Source: Tunicatimonas sp964551335 (GTDB lineage Bacteria > Bacteroidota > Bacteroidia > Cytophagales > Cyclobacteriaceae). Taken from it: a stretch of 64,000 nt of DNA. The notes beneath the pieces are model-generated. The model worked only from the letters and a program-made list of their open reading frames with translations. It did no database searches and was not told where the DNA came from. Location: NCBI GenBank assembly GCA_964551335.1, contig CAZKCO010000030.1, positions 1-64,000 on the forward strand, written 5' to 3'. Both the position numbers and the translations under genes were made by a program. Positions 9,717 to 17,382 of the stretch are shown piece by piece. Position 1 is the first letter of the stretch; every line of letters begins with the position of its first letter.

Positions 9717-11306
9717 TTATAGTTGATTCTTCTTCAATACTTCACCTATTTTCTGCTGCTGAAACTCACCATCTTTAACCGCCATTTCTCCGTTGATGAT
9801 CACGTGATAAATTCCCTCCGAATACTGATGAGGGTTCTCAAAAGTAGCTTTATCGATGATCGTCGCCGGGTCAAAAACCACGATATCCGCTTTCATATTT
9901 TCGGCAATGGTGCCCCTATCCGATAACCCTAAGCTCGCAGCGGGCAACTGGGTCATTTTATAGATCGCCTCTGATAGTGAAAGGGTGTTTTTTTCGCGCA
10001 CGTAGTGGCCTAAAACCCGCGGGAAGGTACCGTACCAGCGAGGGTGAGGATGGTTAATACCCGGTGCCACCAGCCGTCCGTCAGAAGCGATCATGGTCTG
10101 TGGATGTTTCATAATTCGTTCTACGTCTTGTTCGTCCATCGCATGAAATACGCAGGATGCCCCCCCATTCGACTGAGCCTCCATCACTAGCTCCGCACCA
10201 TTCTCAATAGTCACCTCCATCCCTTTTTGTTCGCACCAGTACTTCAAGGTTTTCCCTTCCAGTTCTGGCATCCATTCTACCTTGGCAAACTGTACCCGGT
10301 CCAGGTCATCACCCCCTCTATCATTGCGGATATTAAAGATGATACCGGATTTAATGCTGTCACTCAAAATCGGGTTCTGCAATCGCTCGACAAAAGCATC
10401 GTTTCCACCGGCTCGTGCCCAACCCGGAATAAGGATTGAAATGCTGGTATAGCTCGCATTATAAGGGTATTGATCAATCTTTATATCAAGCCCGGCCTCC
10501 CGGGCTGAATCTACCATCGCCAGCGTTTCCAGGCTTTTTCCCCACATAGGCTTACCAACTACTTTGTGGTGGGTCAAAATCACCGGAATATCTGCCTTCT
10601 CAGAAATGGTAATGGCCTCTCGCACTGCTGCCAATAGCCCCAGCCCCTCTTCCCGTAAATGGGACGTGTAAATCCCTCCTGCTGATGCGGCTACTTTGGA
10701 TAACTCAATTACCTCGTTTACTTCGGAAAAGGCCCCGGGTAAGTACTTCAGGCCGGTGGAAATGCCAAAGGCTCCCTCAATCATGGCCTGGGCTACCTGG
10801 CTTTTCATGGTTTCTAGCTCTTCTTTGGTGGGTGCACGGTTTTCGAGTTGCATCACATTTGTTCGGATTCGGTTATGACCGACCAGGTAGGCTACGTTCA
10901 TGCCAATACCTATTTCTTCCAGCGTATCCAGATAAGCTCCGAACGGCCAGGGACCACCCCCATCCGGTCCACCCAGCGCGGTTGTCACTCCCTGCCGAAC
11001 CATACTTTCGCACTCCGATAGCTCCAAAATGGGATCAAGGTGGGCGTGCATATCGATAAAGCCCGGAGAAACCGCCAGTCCGCTAGCATCAATCATCACG
11101 TCTGCCTTAGCGTCGGACAAATCACCCACCGCGACAATTGTTTTGCCAGTAATGCCAATATCCGTAGTAACTGGCTCTTCCCCTGATCCATCGTATACAT
11201 TTCCCTGAGAAATAATGAGGTCGTATTCGGGGCTGCTACTGCAACCTAACAGGAAGGATATAATACAAGTAAATGATAGTGTACTAATTAAAGTAAAACG
11301 CTGCAT
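9717..11306 (-). CDS. N-acyl-D-amino-acid deacylase family lipoprotein
   Basis: 529 residues. The lipoprotein signal ends LLGC at Cys22. An amidohydrolase domain follows, with PGFIDMHAHLDP (His87, His89), then Cys99 in ELSECESMVRQGVTT, the position used as a zinc ligand in D-aminoacylases, and later SHLREEG, LTHHKVVG and MIASDGR metal-site motifs. The C-terminal ADIVVFDPATI is the small beta-domain typical of the family. It should release D-amino acids from N-acyl-D-amino acids or D-residue peptides in the envelope. The adjacent aminotransferase gene (32 bp upstream) would use the product but is disrupted. Confidence 0.9.
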   Translation of the reverse strand: MQRFTLISTLSFTCIISFLLGCSSSPEYDLIISQGNVYDGSGEEPVTTDIGITGKTIVAVGDLSDAKADVMIDASGLAVSPGFIDMHAHLDPILELSECESMVRQGVTTALGGPDGGGPWPFGAYLDTLEEIGIGMNVAYLVGHNRIRTNVMQLENRAPTKEELETMKSQVAQAMIEGAFGISTGLKYLPGAFSEVNEVIELSKVAASAGGIYTSHLREEGLGLLAAVREAITISEKADIPVILTHHKVVGKPMWGKSLETLAMVDSAREAGLDIKIDQYPYNASYTSISILIPGWARAGGNDAFVERLQNPILSDSIKSGIIFNIRNDRGGDDLDRVQFAKVEWMPELEGKTLKYWCEQKGMEVTIENGAELVMEAQSNGGASCVFHAMDEQDVERIMKHPQTMIASDGRLVAPGINHPHPRWYGTFPRVLGHYVREKNTLSLSEAIYKMTQLPAASLGLSDRGTIAENMKADIVVFDPATIIDKATFENPHQYSEGIYHVIINGEMAVKDGEFQQQKIGEVLKKNQL

Positions 11307-11338
11307 GCGGAGGTTAGTAAGTAATTTGTGATGGTAGA

Positions 11339-12220
11339 TTAGTTGGGGGAGGGCGTTGCTGTTTTAGCTCGGTGTTGTACTCGTAAATCCCGAAAACCCT
11401 GTTGTAGTCGCTGGGTTATCGGTCCGATTAGCAGATCCGGAGAAAGCTGCTGTTGATCAACGTACTTGACCGAAGCTATAAAGGTGGTGGTGCCCGTCAG
11501 AAATATTTCGTCCATTTGAGCTAACTCTGAAGCAGGAACCGCCTCTTCTTTAATTTCTATACCTAAATCGTGGCATAGCCGAACGGTTAATTGACGGGTA
11601 ATTCCGTTTAGAATGTACTGATCGGCCGGATGAGTATACACTACGTTATCTTTCACCAAGAATACATTACAGTGGGAGGCTTCGGTTATTCTGCCATCCC
11701 GTATTAGAAGGGCTTCGTATGCTCCTTACTGCATGGCCTCATCGTTAGCCATCACATTTCCTAGTAAGGAAATCATTTTTATATCGCATCTGGTCCATCG
11801 GTAGTCGGGCCTGGTAATTACTGACAGTCTATTTTGGTTGATATCGGGAAACTCCCGGGGCAGCGCGTACATCATTAGGCTGGGTGAAGCATCTGCCGGA
11901 AAAGCGTGCTTTCGCGGGGCGATACCACGAGTAATCTGGAGGTAGAGTAGACAATCCTGGTCAAGTAAATCAGAGGCTTGTAGTAATTGCTGAATTTTGC
12001 CAGGAAGTATATCCACATCAAAATCAATATGTGTTTTGGCCAGACTCTCTTTAAGTCTCTGAAAATGTAAATGCTGATAGAAAAAGCTTCCTCCTGTTTT
12101 AGTCATCACTTCGTATACCCCATCGCCAAATAGAAAGCCCCGGTCAAAAACCGAGATTTTCGCGTCTTCGGCGTCCAGAATTTCACCATTCAGATAAACT
12201 TTCGTTGGATATTGTGCCAT
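11339..12220 (-). pseudogene. dat: D-amino acid aminotransferase gene interrupted by one in-frame TAA
   Basis: The reading frame from the ATG at 12220 encodes a class IV PLP aminotransferase: VYLNGEILDAEDAKISVFDRGFLFGDGVYE, LQITRGIAPRKHAFP and the Schiff-base Lys148 in RCDIKMISLLGN. After MANDEAMQ a TAA (11728-11726) occurs. The same frame then continues without shift: GAYEALLIRDGRITEASHCNVF, through FLTGTTTFIASV to a normal C-terminus at 11339. Summed length (about 293 codons) fits the family. The stop takes the place of a residue that is normally Lys, Gln or Glu. N-terminal product 11726-12220, residual C-terminal ORF 11339-11659. A TTG 9 nt upstream is an alternative start. Confidence 0.85.
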
Positions 12221-12437
12221 AAAAATCAATAAACTATTTCTTAGAGATTAAACTAATCAGGATCAAAAGCATACACTAGTACCCTTTCTCCGCTGCTAAA
12301 TATATTAATCTTCGGCGGTAAGGGAGAATTACCGAGAAATATTTTGACAATATCTGCCCGAACTTTGCGGTCAATCTAGCCCCTCTATTTCTGTTACATT
12401 CCGCTTAAAGCACTTCTAATAAGTAGATTGAAAAAAA

Positions 12438-12491
12438 TTTTAGAATAATTATTCCAAAATCAACAACTGTATTTTAGAATGATCGTTCTAA
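12438..12491. promoter_or_regulatory. two palindromic operator-like boxes, TTAGAA-N6-TTCYAA
   Basis: Box 1 (12440-12457) reads TTAGAATAATTATTCCAA and box 2 (12474-12491) TTAGAATGATCGTTCTAA. Each is an 18-bp near-perfect palindrome with one mismatched pair, and their centres are 34 bp apart. Box 1 extends to 22 bp (12438-12459). They lie 34-85 bp before the SDR start codon and in the divergent region shared with the dat pseudogene. Size and symmetry suit a TetR-family dimer. The TetR gene just downstream of the SDR is the obvious candidate regulator (inference). Confidence 0.65.
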
Positions 12492-12524
12492 TAACCAGTT
12501 TTCACCACTAAATCAATACATATC

Positions 12525-13271
12525 ATGGGAAATTTAACTGGAAAAGTAGCCGTAGTGACCGGCGGTAATAGCGGAATTGGATATGCCACTGCTCAACGAT
12601 TTGTTAATGACGGGGCACAGGTCATCATTATCGGCCGTTCGGCTGAAAAAGTTGAGCAAGCCTCAAAGGAACTCGGGGTACAAGGTTTTGTCGCGGACGT
12701 AAGCGATTTATCGGCATTAAACCGGCTGGTTGAACAAGTACAAGTCACAGTAAATAAAGTAGACGTTTTATTCGTGAATGCCGGAGTCTTCTTCCCTACT
12801 CCGGTAGGTCAAATTTCGGAAGAGCTTTTTGATACTCAGATGAACATCAACTTTAAAGGGGCAGTCTTCACGGTAGAAAAGTTTTTACCCATTCTGAACG
12901 AGGGAGCATCCATCATCAACCTCTCATCGGTGAATGCCTACACCGGAATGCCCAATACAGCCGTGTATGCCGCTTCCAAAGCCGCTATGAACTCCTTCAC
13001 TCGTACTGCGGCTACCGAACTAGCTCCGCGCAAAATCCGGGTAAATGTTGTGAATCCGGGTCCGGTAGAAACACCCATCTTCAGCAAAACAGGCTTATCC
13101 GAAGAACAGCTAAATGGGTTTGCTCAGAACATTCAGGAAAAAGTGCTACTCAACCGCTTTGGCAAGCCCGAAGAAGTTGCCAATTTGGTGAGTTTTCTAG
13201 CTTCGGATGAAGCACAATTTATTACCGGAGGAGAATACAATGTTGATGGGGGAATCGCTATTCTAAAATAG
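12525..13271 (+). CDS. classical short-chain dehydrogenase/reductase
   Basis: 248 residues. Classical SDR features are present: the cofactor motif VTGGNSGIGYA at the N-terminus, VNAGVF (NAG motif), the catalytic Ser in NLSSVNAY, the YxxxK pair in AVYAASKAAM, and VNPGPVETPIF. The C-terminal ITGGEYNVDGGIAIL is typical. Length is normal. It should be a cytoplasmic NAD(P)H-dependent oxidoreductase; the substrate cannot be told from sequence. The two palindromes upstream and the TetR gene downstream suggest an inducible, TetR-controlled detoxification-type reductase. Confidence 0.92.
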   Translation: MGNLTGKVAVVTGGNSGIGYATAQRFVNDGAQVIIIGRSAEKVEQASKELGVQGFVADVSDLSALNRLVEQVQVTVNKVDVLFVNAGVFFPTPVGQISEELFDTQMNINFKGAVFTVEKFLPILNEGASIINLSSVNAYTGMPNTAVYAASKAAMNSFTRTAATELAPRKIRVNVVNPGPVETPIFSKTGLSEEQLNGFAQNIQEKVLLNRFGKPEEVANLVSFLASDEAQFITGGEYNVDGGIAILK

Positions 13272-13330
13272 TTATATACAAAATTGTCAGTCAGTGGGGA
13301 ATAAATATCTCGCAGTGAACATTATATAAG

Positions 13331-13360
13331 GGATGGTCGTTATACGACTGTCCTTTTTTT
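13331..13360 (+). terminator. rho-independent terminator after the SDR gene, inside the TetR leader
   Basis: Arm 13331-13340 (GGATGGTCGT) pairs with 13344-13353 (ACGACTGTCC), loop TAT, with two mismatches in the middle, followed by seven Ts (13354-13360). The TetR start codon is at 13364, only three bases after the T-run. Transcription reading in from the SDR would therefore have to pass this hairpin to make TetR. Confidence 0.7.
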
Positions 13361-13363
13361 ACT

Positions 13364-13945
13364 ATGGCACGCCCAAGAAATTTTGAAGAAAACGAGGTAC
13401 TGGACCGAGCCCTGGAGGTTTTCTGGGAACAGGGATACCACGCCACTTCCTACCAAGACCTGGTAGATCGAATGGGAATTAACCGGGCCAGTATGTATAA
13501 CACTTTTGGAGATAAACATCAATTATTTACCCGTTCGCTACAGCGCTACCGAGAAAGGAGCCGCGAACAATTTGTCCACTGGAAAGATGATAACCGCAGT
13601 ATTCAACAAACCATTCGGATGATATTGGAGGGCGCGGTGGAGGAAAGTATGAGTGACCCGCAGCGGAAAGGTTGTATGGTTGTAAACACTGCCACCGAAT
13701 TAGGTAATTGTGATCAGAAATTAGCAGCAATCATCCAAGAAAATCAAAATCAGGTAGAATCTATTTTGACCGAGCTCTTTGAAGTAGCCAAAACCAAAGG
13801 CGAGATTCGTGGCGATCTTGATCCTCAGGCCCTAGCTCGATTTTACTTTAATACCTTCAGCGGCCTTCGGGTGATGGCCCGGGCCAACCCGAATGCCGAA
13901 ACCTATCGGGATGTGGTAGATGTTGCCTTACAGGTTATCCGTTAA
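13364..13945 (+). CDS. TetR/AcrR family transcriptional regulator
   Basis: 193 residues. The N-terminal helix-turn-helix opens MARPRNFEENEVLDRALEVFW and contains YQDLVDRMGINRASMYNTFGDKHQLF, the typical TetR DNA-binding region (about 8-55). A helical ligand-binding domain of normal length follows; GCMVVNTATELG resembles the TetR_C domain of the YxaF/LmrA-type group. No ribosome-binding site is visible, since a terminator hairpin occupies the leader. It probably represses the upstream SDR via the TTAGAA-N6-TTCYAA boxes (inference from proximity). Confidence 0.92.
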   Translation: MARPRNFEENEVLDRALEVFWEQGYHATSYQDLVDRMGINRASMYNTFGDKHQLFTRSLQRYRERSREQFVHWKDDNRSIQQTIRMILEGAVEESMSDPQRKGCMVVNTATELGNCDQKLAAIIQENQNQVESILTELFEVAKTKGEIRGDLDPQALARFYFNTFSGLRVMARANPNAETYRDVVDVALQVIR

Positions 13946-13991
13946 AACTTTTATTGTTTTCATTGGTAATAATGTCGGTTATCTTTTACTT

Positions 13992-14021
13992 TTTGGCCAC
14001 TATTTACCCTACATACTTTTG
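13992..14021 (+). promoter_or_regulatory. Bacteroidota-type promoter candidate, nearly leaderless
   Basis: TTTG at 13992-13995 and TACTTTTG at 14014-14021, spaced 18 nt, fit the -33 TTTG / -7 TAnnTTTG pattern of Bacteroidota. The expected start of transcription would fall at or beside the ATG at 14026, implying a leaderless mRNA. The -7 box fit is exact; the function is inferred. Confidence 0.45.
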
Positions 14022-14025
14022 ACTG

Positions 14026-14997
14026 ATGACAAAGATACTCGTTTCTTATACCCTGCCTGAGGAAGGGTTAAAACCACTGAAGGAAAAATTCGAACTGATT
14101 TACCCTACCGATAAAAAGAAGTTTAGCCGGGAAGAGATTCTAAAATATATTCCGCAAGTGGATGGCTACCTGGCAGTAAATGTTGCGGTTGACTCCGAGA
14201 TTATGGATGCAGCCCCCAACCTGAAAATTATTGCCAACTACGGCGTAGGCTACGATAGCATCGATGTTGACTATGCTTCTCAAAAAGGCATTATTGTCAC
14301 CAACACCCCCACCGCCGTCACCGAAGCTACTGCCGAAACTGCCTTTGGGTTGATGCTTTCCCTCTTGAGAAACATTACCTACTGCGACCGTAAGCTACGT
14401 ACCGGTGACGATGATTTCGTGTGGGGGATGTTGCAAAAACATACCGGCCATTCACTTTATGGCAAAACACTGGGAATTATTGGTTTAGGCCGTATTGGCC
14501 GGGCGGTAGCACGCCGAGCTGTCACTTTTGGTATGAGAACGCTGTATTACCAGCGAAATCGTTTGTTCGATTTCTTTGAGCAGGAAGTGAGTGCTACTTA
14601 CGTTTCGTTAGATGAACTACTTACTCAATCTGATATAGTGAGTTTGCATGTTCCGTTGAACGAAAGCACCCGGCAACTACTGGGTGCTAACGAATTGGCG
14701 AAAATGAAATCTTCCGCCTATCTGATCAATACCGCCCGAGGCCCAGTGGTTGACGAACAAGCACTGATTCGGCAATTACAACAGGGTAAACTGGCCGGAG
14801 CTGGTTTGGATGTATTTGAAGAAGAGCCCCATATTCCGGAAGAGTTCTTTACTATGGAAAATGTAGTACTTACTCCCCACATAGGTACGGAAACCATTGA
14901 AGCCCGCATTGCCATGGCTCTGGAAGCGGGAATGAATTTGACGACCTACTTTCATGGAAAAACGCCTCCCCATATGGTAAACAAGCCTAGTGGCTAA
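14026..14997 (+). CDS. D-2-hydroxyacid dehydrogenase
   Basis: 323 residues with both lobes of the family. The N-terminal catalytic part contains NYGVGYDSIDVDYA. The NAD-binding motif is GKTLGIIGLGRIGRAVARRA, followed by NTARGPVVDEQAL (catalytic Arg), LDVFEEEP (Glu) and VLTPHIGT (catalytic His). Closest in look to glyoxylate/hydroxypyruvate reductase and gluconate 2-reductase types. It would interconvert a 2-oxoacid and a D-2-hydroxyacid with NAD(P)H in the cytoplasm; the exact substrate is not decidable. No Asp or Arg directly after the glycine motif was used to assign cofactor preference. It is transcribed alone. Confidence 0.92.
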   Translation: MTKILVSYTLPEEGLKPLKEKFELIYPTDKKKFSREEILKYIPQVDGYLAVNVAVDSEIMDAAPNLKIIANYGVGYDSIDVDYASQKGIIVTNTPTAVTEATAETAFGLMLSLLRNITYCDRKLRTGDDDFVWGMLQKHTGHSLYGKTLGIIGLGRIGRAVARRAVTFGMRTLYYQRNRLFDFFEQEVSATYVSLDELLTQSDIVSLHVPLNESTRQLLGANELAKMKSSAYLINTARGPVVDEQALIRQLQQGKLAGAGLDVFEEEPHIPEEFFTMENVVLTPHIGTETIEARIAMALEAGMNLTTYFHGKTPPHMVNKPSG

Positions 14998-15164
14998 GCG
15001 AACGACTTCTTTGCGGCCTTTGAAAAAGATCCCTCCAATTCCAGTTACTTTGTCACTTTTAGCCATAGTTGATAGAGTTGTGGGGTAGTTGTCAAGATAT
15101 CCAATCGAGTAAAAAAAGCCCACTCATTGCTGAACAGGCTTATTAAATTTTTTGGAACGGCTAG

Positions 15165-15797
15165 CTACATGGAAGGTTTTTCCTCGGGAAACTTCTCTAA
15201 ATACTCTTTGACTAATGCAGGAGGCTCTTCCCCGTTGGCAACGAAAAGTAGAGAAGCTCCATTCATACAGTACCGCAGCCCGGTAGGTTTAGGACCATCG
15301 GGAAAAACGTGCCCTAAATGCGATCCACTGCTACTATCTACTACCTCAATCCGGGTCATACCGTAGCGATTATCCTCTTTCAATACAACAGCATCTTCAC
15401 TAATAGGCTTATAAAAACTTGGCCATCCGGTGCCCGACTCAAACTTAGTATTGGAATGAAACAATGGCTGACCGGTTGCTGCCGAATAAAAGATTCCTTC
15501 TTTCTTCACATTATTCAGTGGACTAGTAAACGCTCGTTCAGTACCTTCTTCCCTCAGTATGTTATATTCCTTTTCAGAAAGCATCTCCTTCCACTCGGTT
15601 TCACTACGCTGAATGGGATACTGATAGTTTTCATCAGCCCAAATACCAATATACTTCTCATCGTAATTAGCTGGTGCTGAATCCATAGTGGCATTCTTAG
15701 CACTGTTCTGAGCGTTACTAGGCTGTTGAGAACAAGCAGCCAAAAGCACCATTATGGCGAACGATATTGTCAATAATATTGATTTTGTATTACTCAT
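15165..15797 (-). CDS. msrB: peptide-methionine (R)-S-oxide reductase, lipoprotein, zinc-site lost
   Basis: 210 residues. The lipoprotein signal has lipobox LLAACSQQ. The MsrB domain starts near 60 and is well conserved: GTERAFTSPLNNVKKEG, FHSNTKFESGTGWPSFYKP, GSHLGHVFPDGPKPTGLRYCMNGASL. The catalytic Cys of RYCMNG is present. The two CxxC pairs that bind structural zinc in many MsrB proteins are replaced: FYSAATGQPLF in place of YxCxxCGxPLF, and VVDSSSGSHLG in place of VRCxxCGSHLG. Zinc-less MsrB forms are known, so activity is still expected. The lipid anchor implies repair of oxidised methionine in envelope proteins. Confidence 0.93.
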   Translation of the reverse strand: MSNTKSILLTISFAIMVLLAACSQQPSNAQNSAKNATMDSAPANYDEKYIGIWADENYQYPIQRSETEWKEMLSEKEYNILREEGTERAFTSPLNNVKKEGIFYSAATGQPLFHSNTKFESGTGWPSFYKPISEDAVVLKEDNRYGMTRIEVVDSSSGSHLGHVFPDGPKPTGLRYCMNGASLLFVANGEEPPALVKEYLEKFPEEKPSM

Positions 15798-16440
15798 AAT
15801 TCTGGTTTTGTTCTTTAGAAATACAACAGATTAACCCTATTGATAGTTTGAATGTTGCCTCACACCTGCTCTCATGTAAGCAAGCCGACATTAGTAGTTC
15901 TACCTAATTCAGCCCATGCCATCCCTTTTGATTATTGAATATAGTCAACGATCAAAACTGAGAATGAGCTGGTAGATATGATTCTGGACCTATGAACATA
16001 GTTTTACTATAGGTACAAAATTTGTCTAAAATAGACCATTTTACTACCAAAATATACCACAATTGATTGTATTACCAGCCGTATAATACAATAGCAGGTC
16101 TTTAAAACTTTTACCAAAATATTTTAAGGCAGTAAATACGAAGAGTAAAAAAGAAAAACATAGGTGAATGTTGTTTGTACCTCCTCAGGGGTTTCCTCTG
16201 GGGCGGTATCGTTCGATTTCTACCTAACCCAATATTCTACTTGGAAGAAGATGATAACCTATTTCTACTGAATACTCGACATTCGTTATCCACAAGCTGC
16301 ACTACATAAGCCGTTGGTATCTATTAGACAATGGGACACTTAAAATGTGCATTTCAGAGTAAGTAGTTTTTGCAGTGTAGAGGTAGGTAAAGAAATAAGG
16401 CAAAAAAGCCTACCTTTAAATCTGAACGAAAAATATCTCC
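15798..16440. other. 643-bp intergenic region with inverted repeats
   Basis: No gene was recognised. It contains a perfect 9-bp inverted repeat, ATTGTATTA (16066-16074) and TAATACAAT (16084-16092) with loop CCAGCCGTA. There is also a nested inverted repeat just before the AraC gene (AGGTAGG from 16381 with CCTACCT to 16415, enclosing AGGC-N6-GCCT at 16398-16411). Either could be an operator between the divergent msrB and AraC-type genes. Confidence 0.4.
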
Positions 16441-17319
16441 ATGCCTCGTTATAAACCAATTCAAGAGCAAATACCTGTGTATACTTACTGGGATTTTAGT
16501 GGTGGAAAACAGGTTTTTGTCCAAGATATTACCGTGCAGATTGAGGAAGACTTGGAGATATTAAGTGCTCACCATCTTGGTTACTATGCGCTTCGCTATG
16601 TATATTCCGGTTCAGGAACAATTTACGTTGATCACGTTCCTTATAAAATTTCTGAGAATTGGACGATGCTCGCCACTCCCCGGCAAATTACCTGGATGGA
16701 TATCCCTGCGGGAACCAAACTCAAACTATCTATTATCGCCTTCAGCCAAGACTTTTTTGACCGAATGGGCTTTGCTGATAATCTCGCCGAGATTTTTTCC
16801 TTTTCCAACTATAATCTTGTCACAAATCTAGATGAAGAAAGAAGCAAGATATTTCAAGACTATTTTAAATTGATTCGACAAGAGTATCAAGATTCAAAAA
16901 GTCAAAGTACAGCTATTTTGGCAGCGTTGGTAAAGGCTTTGTTACATTTTCTATCAAGAGAAAGTCCCTCAATTGAACAATTAAGTAAAAATCAACGCGA
17001 TTATGTAAACCTTTACCTCAATTATTTGGAACTGCTCAATAAGCATTATCTCAAGAAGCATTACGTAGCCGACTATACGGAGCTGTTGCGCGTATCAGAA
17101 AAAACGCTGAATAGAGCTTGTCAAGCTGTTGCAAAAGCATCTGCAAGTCAAATCATTCAACAACGCCTCAACTTTGAAGCAAAACGCTTACTTTTCTCGT
17201 CGACCAACACCGTAAAAGAAATTGGCTTTCATCTGGGGTTTAAAGACCCCGCACACTTTAATAAGTTTTTTAAAAGAAGGAATAAGATAACCCCCCGGGA
17301 ATTTAGGCTAAGAATGTAG
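16441..17319 (+). CDS. AraC family transcriptional regulator
   Basis: 292 residues. An N-terminal cupin-like sensing region (about 30-125, including LRYVYSGSGTIYVDHVPYKI) is followed by a helical linker and a C-terminal AraC DNA-binding domain (about 190-290) ending VKEIGFHLGFKDPAHFNKFFKRRNKITPREFRLRM, the family signature. The first helix-turn-helix (YTELLRVSEKTLNRACQAVAKAS) is recognisable. The sensed ligand is unknown. The inverted repeats in the long leader may be autoregulatory sites. Neighbours are msrB (divergent) and a penicillin-binding protein (convergent), which give no clear regulon. Confidence 0.9.
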   Translation: MPRYKPIQEQIPVYTYWDFSGGKQVFVQDITVQIEEDLEILSAHHLGYYALRYVYSGSGTIYVDHVPYKISENWTMLATPRQITWMDIPAGTKLKLSIIAFSQDFFDRMGFADNLAEIFSFSNYNLVTNLDEERSKIFQDYFKLIRQEYQDSKSQSTAILAALVKALLHFLSRESPSIEQLSKNQRDYVNLYLNYLELLNKHYLKKHYVADYTELLRVSEKTLNRACQAVAKASASQIIQQRLNFEAKRLLFSSTNTVKEIGFHLGFKDPAHFNKFFKRRNKITPREFRLRM

Positions 17320-17382
17320 CAAATCCAGAGAGGGCTATACGCCGATAGGTAGGCATTCACTAAATCTCTTGAAACTAGCCGA

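Noticed and set aside
10685..11059. 124-aa frame antisense to the D-aminoacylase
   Set aside because: Arg/Leu/Trp-rich translation typical of the complementary strand of a GC-richer gene.
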